From Tricholomella constricta (lineage: Eukaryota; Basidiomycota; Agaricomycetes; Agaricales; Lyophyllaceae): DNA of 64,000 nt. The stretch lies in the NCBI GenBank assembly GCA_013368375.1, contig JAACJP010000009.1:806001-870000 (forward strand). The letters are read 5' to 3'. The position numbers and the translations under genes were made by a program. This document shows, one piece after another, positions 1 to 9,929 of this stretch (within the stretch, counting starts at the first letter, position 1; the number at the start of each line of letters is the position of its first letter). The notes beneath the pieces were generated by a model. That model had not been told where the DNA came from. It made no database searches and was given only the letters and a program-made list of their open reading frames with translations.

Positions 1-1028
1 TACTTATGAAAGAGCCAGAAATGTACCCCCAGTGGTTAGATGAGCACGAAGACCACCCGCCTATGCCTCCGCCTGCTGCGTATCCTTTGCTTTCCCGTCC
101 CCGTGCTTCCGAGTATATTCGACGTATCTGCGAGACAATCTGTGAAGGTCAACGCAAAGTGCAACCCATGCCACACTCGATTTCAGGTCCGCCTTACTCG
201 CTGTTACTGGTTGACAAGCCAGATGCATCGAATGCATTTTCCTACGGCTTTGGCCCTGACGGCGGTGGTGGTATCGTCGTGTACTCGGGCTTCCTCAATG
301 ATGTCTTTTCGAGAGCGCCCCCTATGCCTGAACCTCCTCCCATCGTGCAGGGTTCATGGTGGTCCCTCTTTGTTGGAAGTCTTTTCTCATCCTCCCTTTC
401 GCCACAACGCCATCCTACTCCCACACCAGAGCAGACCTCTGAACTTGCTATTTTGCTAGCGCACGAGTTGGCACATCTGGTGCTATCTCACCACTTAGAA
501 TCCCTGTCATCGGCGACCGTCATCATCCCGGGAACTATCTCGATGCTAACAGATATCATCAGAGTTCTCATCTTCCCCCTAACCATGTTATTTGGTCCTT
601 TCGTAAACGATGCTGTCGCGCAGCTCGGCAAAGTTGGATCTGGGGAGCTGATTAAAGTCGGAGAGCTCTGTACGAATATGCACCAGGAGATCGAGGCTGA
701 TGTTGTGTCGGCGAGGTGCGCTATCCCTCTCTCTGTTGTCCTCCCAAATTCACTAATCTTGGCTGATAGGCTCTTGGCTCATGCCGGGTTTGACGCTCGT
801 AATGCTGTGAAATTTTGGGAAGTCCGTTCTGGGACCATGACTGAGTGTTCGAGGACGGACTTAGAGCCGACGCACGAAATCAATATCGCACGGCGGATAA
901 TGGGCTCGACACATCCGGTCAACGAACTGCGGATAAAGGGCCTGAAGGATGAGCTCGCCCGATGGGAAGCTGAGCAGCGGGCCGCCATTCTGCGTTTTAA
1001 AGGGGCTGCACAAGGGGCTGGAACCTAA
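1..1028 (+). CDS. M48-family metallopeptidase, OMA1-like (5' end outside window)
   Basis: This is the C-terminal part of a zinc metallopeptidase of family M48. The HExxH motif reads HELAH, near residue 152 of the visible frame. A downstream Glu within HQEIEADVVSAR is the expected third zinc ligand. In this family OMA1 acts at the mitochondrial inner membrane in stress-activated cleavage of membrane proteins; that role is inferred from family membership. A hydrophobic stretch follows the active site (IIPGTISML through MLFGPF), as in membrane-bound members. An intron at 716-769 (54 nt, GT-AG) keeps the frame, so unspliced translation inserts 18 spurious residues; splicing joins SAR to LLAHAGFD. 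The first Met at base 6 is probably internal, because upstream exons should carry the targeting signal and first membrane segment. Confidence 0.82.
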   Translation, partial: LMKEPEMYPQWLDEHEDHPPMPPPAAYPLLSRPRASEYIRRICETICEGQRKVQPMPHSISGPPYSLLLVDKPDASNAFSYGFGPDGGGGIVVYSGFLNDVFSRAPPMPEPPPIVQGSWWSLFVGSLFSSSLSPQRHPTPTPEQTSELAILLAHELAHLVLSHHLESLSSATVIIPGTISMLTDIIRVLIFPLTMLFGPFVNDAVAQLGKVGSGELIKVGELCTNMHQEIEADVVSARCAIPLSVVLPNSLILADRLLAHAGFDARNAVKFWEVRSGTMTECSRTDLEPTHEINIARRIMGSTHPVNELRIKGLKDELARWEAEQRAAILRFKGAAQGAGT

Positions 1029-1646
1029 AGGGAATACAAGGGCAGTGTTCCATTTATTTGTAAGTGCTCAGGTACACCATAATCGTTTGCTTTGGTTTCT
1101 TCAAAATCAACGTGTAATTCTAAAGTTCTTATCTATAGTTCAAAGCATATCACTTTCATTATATATACTCTATCCTTTGCATCCCCCACTCATTGTTCTA
1201 GGTAGCTGATTATACAATACATAATGACATTCGAACAAGTTTTGTCGCGCGAGAAACGACACCTCTACTACTGTGCACTATGTATGGAGCAGGTGTTGCC
1301 TTGCAAATGACCTGCCACGGAACGAGGATGTAGAATTCTATCATACCGCAGGATCCGCAAGATATCAAATATGTGGTTACGTGATGAAGTCAGTTTATAC
1401 TGCACCACTGAGCTAAGAGGCAGGGCATAGCGTCAGATACGGATATCCTAAGCCTGCAGGTTCAAGGAGTATGCCTTTAGGAGACTAGGCATAGCCAAAC
1501 TTTATTGATACTTACTATACTAAATTACGACACAGTCCTCTACACCAGGGGCCGACAAATGACCGATCATCAAAAAATACCTTGGGCCAACGGACAAGTC
1601 TCAACGTTGTCCCACGGGACGTTCTCCTACCACTCCTAGATCGACA
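1029..1646. other. intergenic region, no gene seen
   Basis: About 620 bp lie between the stop of the M48 peptidase and the ATG of the phosphatase. The stretch is AT-richer than its flanks and holds only short frames without recognisable motifs. It presumably carries the 3' UTR of the first gene and the promoter of the second. No repeat or RNA gene was recognised. Confidence 0.6.
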
Positions 1647-3279
1647 ATGTCTTCGCCACGTAGCACGCTGCTCTGGGGGGTTCTCGTACCCCCGCTAGTC
1701 GCTCTCTACTTTGTCTACACCTTGCAGCTCCATGTCATTGTCCCCGAGCTCACTGACATCAAAGAATATCCTGGGCTTTTCTTGAAGGTCTTCTTTTATG
1801 TGTTCAAGCCGCCGCTGGGATCCGCAGGATATGAGGACCTCTTTCAAAAAATTCGATCGGGTGATACACGAGAGCCCTTTGTTCGCCATGTAGTTGCGGT
1901 CGGGGACCTACATGGCGATTTGCCTAATGCAAGGAAAGTATTACAGTTCTCTGGGGTCACAGATGACTTCGGGAACTGGACGGGGCATGCGGACTTTTTT
2001 GTGCAGACGGGAGATATTATTGACCGGTGAGTTTTAGTGTATCTGTATCTATGGCATCTCACCTTATGTACATTGTCAAGGGGCGACGATACAATTGCTC
2101 TATTTGATTGGATGGATGCACTACGTGGTCAAGCAGCAGCTACTGGCGGAAGTGTGCTCACCCACCTTGGCAACCATGAATGGATGAACGTCATAGGTGT
2201 GTCAGAGCTCAAGGCTTTCTCTACTGTCATCATCTTTACCACCTTTGCAACAGGTGACTGGAGGTTAGTATTCGCCAAACTACATAAATGGTCTTTTTTT
2301 AAGTGTGTTCAACCAAGATATGTATATCCCACGGAAATCAAGACTTTCGGCACGTCTGCTGCTCGCCAGAAAATGCTTTCCACTGGGCGCATCGGCCGCT
2401 CTTGGGCCATGAACTACACGACTACCTCCCGCCTCCCACTACACCCGTCGCTTGGCCCACCGAACACACCATTCCCGCCGGAGTCCAAAGAGTTGCATTA
2501 TCAGAAGGAGGATTCTGAACTGGATATATCATATTACTATAGTACTAACGAACCCCTCTCTCACTCTGCCATCTCCTTTGTGCATGGTGGCTTGTCACCC
2601 ACCTACGGAGGCTTGACACCCTTCCCCTCGCGCATCAACGAGCTCTCCGACTCCCTCCTCAGGAAGCTCCAGCACAGGGTACAGCCACCCCCTCATCCTC
2701 CGAATCGGTATCCAGGGCTTCCTCTAAGTATGTAACACATGATGTGAAACAAACGTCTGTATCAAATGGTGATTTGTAGGTGCCACGCAAGCGGAGATCG
2801 AGTTGTATCAGGCCAACGGTCCTCTGTGGTACCGCGGTTGGGCTACGGATCCTGAGGAGAAGGTATGCGTGGATGTGGAGAAAGTCCTTGCGAAGACTGG
2901 CACGCGACGCATGGTTATGGGGCACACGCCTGACTTTGAAGTGATTGGCTTTCCGCTCATTTGAGAAGTGGTATATTGATGATAACTCTCCAGGGCATCG
3001 TGGCCAGATGCAGCGGAAAGATCATAATAATTGACACTGGTATGCCCTCTTAAATTCTCTTCCGTTCACTGTTGACAGATGCCTCTTTGCGTAGGCATAT
3101 CGCATGCTTACGGCGGTGTACTTTCCGCATTATCGATACACTATACTCTTACACCTGTCGGTAACCACGAAGAGCAACGATGGGTGGAGAAGGAGGTTGT
3201 GAGTGCGCTATACCCTGATAGACAGGAAGTCCTTGTGGTAGATGAGAGGGAAGTCGTGGGCGATTTTCGCGCCAGCTGA
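1647..3279 (+). CDS. calcineurin-like metallophosphoesterase (Shelph-like Ser/Thr phosphatase)
   Basis: Seven exons give 435 residues: 1647-2026, 2081-2196, 2254-2263, 2318-2727, 2780-2940, 2994-3039 and 3095-3279. The metallophosphoesterase signature is complete and in order: GDLHGD, GDIIDRGDD formed across intron 1, GNHEW, VHGG and MGHTPDF. These supply the Asp, His and Asn ligands of a two-metal site. The N-terminus (LWGVLVPPLVALYFVYTL) is hydrophobic and looks like a signal anchor, so the enzyme is probably membrane-tethered or enters the secretory route. The architecture fits the bacterial-like Shelph family better than classic PP1/PP2A; the substrate is unknown. Exon 3 is only 10 nt long, and is required to keep frame between NVIG and DWRY. 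Start chosen as the first ATG ahead of the hydrophobic segment. Confidence 0.86.
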
Positions 3280-3449
3280 CCAGATCTATAGGACGGAGGC
3301 AATTTATCTTATTTATACGACTATTCGGATGCAACACGACGACGTTCCGAAATGCACAACACTTGCAAGAGTTACTTAGACTAGAAGATGGGGTGGAAGG
3401 TATAAACAGCAAGGACCTCGGGTCAATATATGACACGAGCTAAAGCAAT

Positions 3450-4479
3450 TCAAGTGATGACACAACTCGAACCCGAACGCTCTGGCTTCCCGGCGATCGC
3501 GGCGAGCCTCGCAGCGCGCTCCCGCTCGTCCACGCCGTACATAACACGCAAGCTGTCCACCTCTTGCGACTTCTCCTGCAGTTTCTCTGTCGCATCCCTT
3601 GCAGCATTTCTTACGACCTCCACCGCCTCGTCCTCAGACGTCAGGCGCGCTTGTGCAGCCTCAAACTTGGCACGGGCGGCCAAAAATAGGGATTCTTGTT
3701 TCTGAAACTCGGCGTGTACCTTGGCGCGGGCGGCATTGGCTTTGGCCTCGTTCTTCCGAATTGAGACATGAGGATTGTGTGCAGTGGGCGTGGAACGGAC
3801 TGACCTTGACGGAAGCGGCCTGAATCCTCTGAAAGCCCGCGAGCTCATTGATCGCAACATTCAACGCCTCCTTCTCTGCCCTCCCCTCGTCCTTGATAAT
3901 TTTCGATAGCCGCTTCCCATCTCTCGCTACAGAAACAACAACGGGGTCAGCCGAGTGGACTACCAGTTGAATACCCAACATGCCTTCTGATTTCGCGATT
4001 CTGGATCTCTCCTTGGGCGTCAATGAGGCATCCGCGGTTGCTGCGCGTGACGTCAGTTCTTCGTCGGCTTGGGCGGTCGCATAGGGGCCAGATGTGGCCG
4101 CGCCCGTGATAAAAGTCGGCCCTTCGATCGGCTGGCCCTCTGTGTTGGTAAACAGGCTTCGCCGTGAGGCGGACCGTCGCAGAGCCGGGGCGTTTACCAT
4201 GTCTTGGGTAGGAGACGGTGATTTCACGACGGAACTGTTTGGTGCGGCGCCGCCATCAGTCCCTGGAGGCTGGTCGGTGGCTGGGAGCCAACCCAAGGAG
4301 CTCTCAGGTGCGCGCTCGAGATGGTCCCTCTCTGTGACGTCATACGGGCCAGTGGTTGGCTGTTCCGAGGTCGATGGGCCGGCGGTAGCGTCCTCGGGAG
4401 GAGAGGAAGAGGACATGGTTATGGGAGCGTCGAAGTAGATGCTGCGGTCGCTGTCTGGAGAGAAGGAAGTGTCAGTCAT
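3450..4479 (-). CDS. coiled-coil protein, possibly the fungal Ncp1-like DNA-binding family
   Basis: Minus-strand gene with exons 4479-3805 and 3752-3450, giving about 325 residues. The first 130 residues are low-complexity and rich in Ser, Pro and Thr. The second half is charged and helical (RDGKRLSKIIKDEGRAEKEA onward, then EFQKQESLFLAARAKFEAAQ), with heptad spacing that suggests a long coiled coil. Similar basidiomycete proteins have been labelled Ncp1 DNA-binding protein; this link is from memory and weak. A 48-nt segment near 3925-3972 has GT-AG ends and a length divisible by three, and may be a further intron; removing it would join SEGMLG to ARDGKR and give about 309 residues. The true start may be the internal Met followed by SSSSPPEDA, because a CTCCAG acceptor-like site precedes it. 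Confidence 0.6.
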
Positions 4480-4738
4480 GTAGCGGATTTAGCCCGTCGG
4501 TCTATTTATGAATGTTCCATGTTTGGGTCGATTATTCGTCGATCAATCGTGGAATCTGCAGTAGAGCAGTTGTGCGTAAACCTGGCTTTGGTTTCATATC
4601 TTCTCCGTGAAAAGCATTCCTTCGTCACATCTGTCTATGTGGCTTTACGTGGTCACTGGATACCCTAGTGTAGTTAGAATAGAAATTACATATAACGGTA
4701 AACGATCAAAGCTTCGATGGTAAGTCTGAGCCATGCAG

Positions 4739-5543
4739 TCATACAAGTTTGGCCACCTCGGCATCAATAGCCTCGGGTGTCGTCGTGGATGCCCATCTGT
4801 TCACGACATTACCCTCTTTGTCGACGAGGAACTTCTCAAAGTTCCACTGAGAGAAATCGCGTCAACAAGTCATTCAACCGCTGAACCCGCCTGCGTACCT
4901 TGATCCGCGTAAGACCCAGAATGCCAGACTTCTGGCCTTTCAGCCACTTGTAGACCTCGTTCGTGTTGTCACCATTAACTTCCGACTTCCTCATGAGCGG
5001 GAACGTGACGCCATGGTTCAAGGTGCAGAATTCCGCGATATCTACGTCATCTTTCGGTTCTTGTCCACCAAACTGGCGTGATGAATGAGAGAAAATCGAG
5101 GATGGTGATCGAGAAAACCATACCTGGTTACAGGGGAATCCGAGGATAACAAAACCCCGGTCCTTGTATTTGTCATAGAGGGCTTGAAGACCTGAAGAAC
5201 AAGCTTAATAGATAAGAAGCACGGGATGCCGTATGATGGTAGCATACCTTTATACTGAGGTGTAAATCCGCTGCACGTTTGTCAGAAAAAACGACGAGTA
5301 AGATAGGAAGACATACCAAGCAGAAGCAACGTTGACGATCAAGACAGTCTTTCCCTTCAGGTCAGCAAAGTCATAGACTTGCCCTCCCGGTCGCTCGGCT
5401 TTGAGGGTGTAAAAGCTGGACATTGCAGCAGGTGAAGTGGTTGAGTGGGGTAACGAGTGAAGAGTGCGAATGGTGTTGGCGACGGGCCTGATATACGACC
5501 TGCTGAGCAATCTTATGGGATTGGGCGTGACCGCGAGCAGCAT
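4739..5543 (-). CDS. glutathione peroxidase (thioredoxin-type GPX/Gpx3-like)
   Basis: Five exons (5543-5317, 5270-5248, 5191-5124, 5072-4899, 4846-4739) give 199 residues. Splicing rebuilds the catalytic Cys motif VASACGFTPQYK across intron 1, followed by LGFPCNQFGGQEP and WNFEKFLVDKEG. Together these supply the Cys-Gln-Trp-Asn tetrad. A further Cys in FPCNQ matches the resolving-Cys region of fungal enzymes, so this is a non-selenium peroxidase reducing H2O2 or lipid hydroperoxides, probably with thioredoxin. The first 40 residues are basic, Ser/Thr-rich and lack acids, as in a mitochondrial presequence. A second Met (MSSFYTLKAE, start 5423) marks the usual start of cytosolic members. Both forms could be made by alternative transcription or translation starts; this is inference. 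Confidence 0.93.
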
Positions 5544-6215
5544 GGGACGATGAGCAACGACGATCGAACCGGCCTCAAGACGTCACCGACCCGATATTTC
5601 ACGTGGAGCAAGCTGTAGGAGGAACTCGACGGGCAAGTATTATACATATAACAGTATCAGCGCGCTCCGCCGCAGGGCCCGCTACACGTCACTACTGTAT
5701 TACATTCATTACATGAATTGCACAGATTTCTATCCCAATATAAATTATTGTGTTGAAGGGATAGCGTGATTGCTAATATTATGTGGCCTCTGCAAATGGC
5801 ACCAAAGAAATGGACAACGACAGGCTGATTATCACCCCTCCAGTACTCCAAAAACACCATACGACGTCGAGGGTCTCCGTTCACCGCGACCGAACGTCAG
5901 AAGGGATCAATTCGGCGCACCACTTCACACACCGGAGTGGATTCACAATCCTCGAATATAAATACGAACACGTAGATGAGCGTCGCCGGAATCTGATCTA
6001 CTTTGCTTGTATATGTTTGGCAATGGCTTCCGACACTGTGACCTGGCAGCGCCCTGCGCTCTCTCTTTCTTCATGGCTATGGGGTGGCACCAAGGTGAAG
6101 GCTTCTCCGTATAAGTTGCGGTTTAGGTCCCAATTACACGCGTATGCTGCCCCGAAAGCATACAGTTTTCATTTATTTCATTTCTTGGACGTGTGTGCAC
6201 ATGCATCCACAGTCG
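5544..6215. other. intergenic region between GPX and the Helitron-derived repeats
   Basis: The stretch contains the promoter side of the GPX gene and the first copy of the 35-bp direct repeat (annotated separately). Frames inside it lack motifs and an ATG context. Several short frames run through 5770-6200 but none resembles a known protein. The left boundary of the mobile island probably lies here. Confidence 0.5.
5651..5685. repeat. 35-bp direct repeat, copy 1 (candidate Helitron terminus)
   Basis: Identical, apart from one base, to 6678-6712. The core can fold: the minus strand reads AGCGGGC, an 11-base loop, then GCGCGCT, a 7-bp stem with one mismatch. On the minus strand the stem is followed by CTGA and then T, which fits the CTRR plus T ending of canonical Helitrons. 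Identity continues four to five bases past that point, so the exact end is unsure. Confidence 0.6.
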
Positions 6216-6680
6216 CAGCTAGCCCATCCCCATCTAATGACCACCCCACCACCTCCACCACGCCCTCGCCCGCCCTTCCACCCCACCAACCCCTCCTTTA
6301 GGACCCCCAGCACGCATGCCTGGGGCGATTCGCGCAAACGCGAATCGTGTTCGTCGTCGGGGTCGTCGTCACCGTCCCAGCTAGCCCACCCCCATTTAAT
6401 GACCACCCCACCACCTCCACCACGCCCTCGCCCGCCCTTCCACCCCACCAACACATCGCTCAGGACCCCCAACACCTATTTCTGAGGCGATTCGCGCAAT
6501 CGCGCTTCGCTTTCGTTGTCAGCGTCATCGTCATCGCCCCAGCCGGCCCATCCTCACCTAACGACTACCCCACCACCTCCGTCGCACCCCCACCCGCCCT
6601 TCGACCCCACCCACGCCTTCCTTAGAACCCCCAGCAGCGAGAGATAGGGCGAATCGCGTTTGCGCGAAACACCTTCGACA
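6216..6680. repeat. tandem repeat, about 2.9 units of 162 bp
   Basis: Units begin at 6216, 6378 and 6540, each at a CAGCTAGCCCA-like sequence (CAGCCGGCCCA in the third). Each carries the pyrimidine-rich block GACCACCCCACCACCTCC or a close variant, followed by CGCCCTTCCACCCCACC and GGACCCCCA. Each unit also holds a palindrome, best preserved at about 6327-6348 (CGATTCGCG, CAAA, CGCGAATCG). The long open frames in this block result from composition and are not credible genes. A partial inverted copy lies at 19754-20014. Confidence 0.85.
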
Positions 6681-6712
6681 GTGTCAGCGCGCTCCGCCGC
6701 AGGGCCCGCTAC
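6678..6712. repeat. 35-bp direct repeat, copy 2 (candidate Helitron terminus)
   Basis: Second copy of the repeat at 5651-5685, 1,027 bp away, with one mismatch (GTGTC for GTATC). It begins 64 bp beyond the stop of the truncated Rep gene, on that gene's 3' side. A hairpin followed by CTRR close to the 3' end is the standard Helitron layout. Here the minus strand reads hairpin, then CTGA, then C. Confidence 0.6.
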
Positions 6713-6775
6713 GAGAACCTCAGGAACACATCCTTCATATGACATCGTCGGATTCAAGAAAGATATTCAACTATA

Positions 6776-7946
6776 TTACAGAAGCTCCATCAGGTCGGTG
6801 TCATCTGCAGTGACATAGAATCCATTGCGACGACTGTATTGCAGCGAGGCGGCGCTGTGTACCTCGTCGCGGCCAAATTCCTCCCATAATTTATCCACAC
6901 CTAGTCTTCGTCGCATTGTTCCTTTTGCTTCCTCCGTCAACCAAGTGCCTACCCCTTTCCAGTAATCTTCAAGTACCCACACGGCCATCACGGCGAAACA
7001 TGGGACCTTCTTCCATACTTGCGGGCCTTTACCCAATGTCCATTCTTGAAGTGCGAATCCCCTGCATTCGCCCTTCCCCGCAAATGGACCGACACCATTA
7101 GGAAATATAGTGGGGCATGCCTCTGCGAAATTCAGAGTTCCTTCGGCGTTGAGTAGGGGAACAACTACAAGAAGTTGGAAATTAGTTGGTGCACCCCGAT
7201 GCTTACATGTTCGTACCCGAATTTTGAAGTCCAAGAGGAATTTCTCTCTCAACTGTCATTCATCAGTACAAACCGGATGTACTGAATTCATTGAGAAACC
7301 TACTGTTCAGCTTCGTCTTGTAGGATTCAAAATTGGGAAGTGGACCTCCATCGGGAAGGTTGTTCAACCTTTTCCAATTGATAGAAACATTGTTGTAGGG
7401 TTTACTGTGTCTTGTTAGCCACGCCAACGCGGCATGCAATTTGTCACGGCGTATGCACAGTTCGTCCGTCAAGATGAACCCAAGGGACATGTCGGTTGAC
7501 ACAGTTATGATTTGTTGAAGCTCCTCAAGTGAAAGCGGTAATTCCGTAGCTGTAAACTGCCCGTGGAACTGCAGCGGTAGCAGCTGAGGCGAAATGACAA
7601 CATTTTCCCCCTTAAGATCGATATTCAGACCGACGTGGAACGTCAGCGTGATGAGAGCAATCTCGACGCAGCTCAATTCCTGCATGATTGCGGGCATAAC
7701 GCCAACCTCGGCATCGTAATCGTGGGGGAGAATCGAATAATCTTGTGCTCTCTCAGCGCAAGTGTAGCATATTATGCACCATTTTCGAAGAGCGGCGTCG
7801 TAGCAGAAGAACGTTTCATTGGGTGGACCGTCTTCGTGCTTGTCAATGTCATTGATGAGATGCAACCGATCGACATTGAACCATGGCGGATTTCCGTTCT
7901 TGTCAGCAGGCTCTTCGCAAGCAGCGCAATCCGGAGTGAAGTGCAT
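6776..7946 (-). pseudogene. truncated Helitron Rep: DUF6570-like region plus start of Helitron N-terminal domain
   Basis: The first exon frame (7946 to about 7265) contains NGNPPWFNVD, then a block running from LSCVEIALITL to GGPLPNFESY. It aligns by eye with the DUF6570-like part of the large Helitron protein, where the counterparts are LTPIEESIIA and EGEPLPFHVEY. The next exons read LNFAEACPTIFPNG, matching the FPTLFPYG start of the Helitron N-terminal domain, then stop at 6776 after VTADDTDLMELL. The HUH nuclease and PIF1 helicase parts are absent, so it cannot be an autonomous transposase. Two introns are needed, at about 7260-7305 and 7150-7205; the first has an irregular splice site. 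It may be expressed as a short protein, but it is most simply a remnant. Confidence 0.65.
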
Positions 7947-8411
7947 AATGGAGATGTTCTCAGAATGCTATACATCTCTTGGTATATAGACGTCTTAATA
8001 CCTCCTATTCTGCTCTGCGTTCCAGGTGAGCCCCTCTTTTCTCCTCCCCTATTGTAACAAAGTTACTAGCGCAGTATGGTCTGCTATATGCAATTTTCAC
8101 GACATCCTAACCATGTAATACAAACATTTTTCAAGTTTAAATGATACAGAACCTGAATGAACAGTGGCTTAGAAAATCGTAAGGTGACGTAGAAAACAAG
8201 TATACGTGTCCGAGCATTCGAAATGAAGAGTCCAAAGAGATAAAGAAAGCTAGGTAAGACTGTTCGGAATGAGATGTCCATCCCCGAGGAAACATTGATC
8301 ACTTTAAAATGAGTAGCAAAAAAAAGAGTCTGTGCATTTGAAGTGAAGTGTCCAGATAGAAAAGGAGAATGGCAATGTTCAAGGAAAAAAGTATAGGAGA
8401 AGGAGGTGTTA
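7947..8411. other. non-coding stretch inside the island
   Basis: AT-rich sequence between the truncated Rep and the accessory gene. No frame with motifs, no repeat and no RNA gene was recognised. It may contain the promoter of the truncated Rep (start at 7946) and the 3' UTR of the accessory gene. Confidence 0.5.
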
Positions 8412-9929
8412 CTATTTCTTACTTTGGCGGGTCGGTTTGGATGAACGTTGATCAACAGCCTTTGCCTTTCCTTTGCGGTCTGAAGATGCCACAGTGTCAT
8501 CATTCATGTCTTCATTGTTGTCGTGATGACTGTTAAGCTCGATGAAGTCTTCAGAGTGATTGGCGGGGGGGGTAACTTTCATGGCGCTGTCAGAGTTGGA
8601 CGAATTATCGGCGTTGGACTTCGACTTTTGAATCGGGTTGGCTTTTAGTCGTTTCGTCCCAAAGTTGTCGAACGCTTTGTCGGTGGTTCTAGTTGGCGCA
8701 CTTTTGACAGAGTCGATAGGAAACCCATCTCCACTGGTGCGATGTTCAATGGGCATAGGGCTCAAGGTGAGTGCACGCATGGTGTGAACATTGATTTGGT
8801 AGATCTGAAAAAGGGAGTCAGGTACCGTTACGTGGAGCATGCGATATACGTTCATGACGACCGTCACCGCGCGAATCTTGTATGACGAAACAATGAAAGG
8901 TGACTCTCATGATAACAAGAGTTCCTGCACGAAAAACATCGCACACGTCCCATGGTTTGACAAGCTCGCCATTGATGTCCCGTAAGTCGAGTTGAGCAAG
9001 ACGGGACCGCTCGTGTTGAAAGATGGGACCCCCATAGTCAGGAAGACGAGAACATGGATAAGTACTGTTCAAGGTAGCTGTGTCTAGGTGAACACATTCA
9101 GTATATCATTATACGTACTTCAAATGACGAACCGCTGGTGTCAGCCTCTGGTTCCTGCATAGTTTCAGCTTCGGGCACTCTTGGCAAGTCAGAGTTCAAT
9201 GCGCGTTTGCCCACACGCCGCTTGGACACTGCACTCAGTGTAGGTTTAGGGGCCTAGAGCGAGTTTCAGAGCAGACAGATGGAGCAGATGGTCGACGTAC
9301 AACATATTTGGGTGCAAGAGTGACGACTATGACGTTCGGTGCCGCTTCGGTCATGTTACCCCTCTGTTCGACAATACATTCCTTTGGGTTGAACCTCTGA
9401 ACTTAAATGAGCGACACAGAACTTTTGTTATCACAAATACTCACATATCCAAATTCCTTTTCGTCGGCCTGTACGACAGCGTTGAAGGTTCCAACCTGGT
9501 TGATAAACAAAGTTTCAACCAGTCTTGTAGCATTGGTAGGACAGCCAATATGAATGACGTCCTTGACGCGGACATCATCCGTGATGGTTCTGGTCTGCTT
9601 ATTTGCTTTTCACTGTACATCCTTAGGTCATCTTTATTACTCACCTGTTCCCCAGGACGTCCGGTGTAGAACGAGCCTCTGGCAGACATTCTAGTTCCTT
9701 GTTGTTCAGTCCCAATTTCACCAAATAGAACTCCAACAAATTCATTCCTAGTGTGGTCGACGTAGCTGAAATTCTTTGACCAGTCTTCAATGCGACGAAA
9801 GAACGTCTTGTTGTAGTCGGCAGAAGCGATGGCGCGATCTCCAAGAGAGAGAATTTCAGAAGAGAGCTCATCATAGACACCATCATCAGCCAGGTTGCGG
9901 AAGTGTGCCGTGTCAAAGTTCGCGTTCAT
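8412..9929 (-). CDS. Helitron-associated accessory protein, possibly ssDNA-binding (OB-fold-like)
   Basis: The 5' exons are clear: 9929-9645, 9597-9445, 9396-9301 and 9253-9119, joined by GT-AG introns of about 47 nt. They encode MNANFDTAHF, VDHTRNEFVGVLFGEIG, TITDDVRVKDVIHIGCPTN, FNPKECIVEQRGN and APKYV. Further coding lies at 9072-8850 (LDLRDINGELVKPWDVCDVF, then RVTFHCFVIQD) and 8800-8412 (IYQINVHTMRALTLSPMP, then a charged Ser/Lys-rich tail). The pattern of a stated range, a force-of-limit phrase and a terminal YQ(I/M)N strand resembles small proteins that occur beside Helitrons and other transposons in mushrooms. An OB-fold or RPA-like role is inference; plant Helitrons do carry RPA-like genes. 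The last junctions do not keep frame neatly, so a frameshift or decay near 8860 or 9090 is possible. Confidence 0.5.

Noticed and set aside
6173..6640. Long Pro/Thr/Ser-rich open frames on both strands
   Set aside because: They follow the 162-bp tandem repeat and its composition, repeat with it, and have no start context or motifs.
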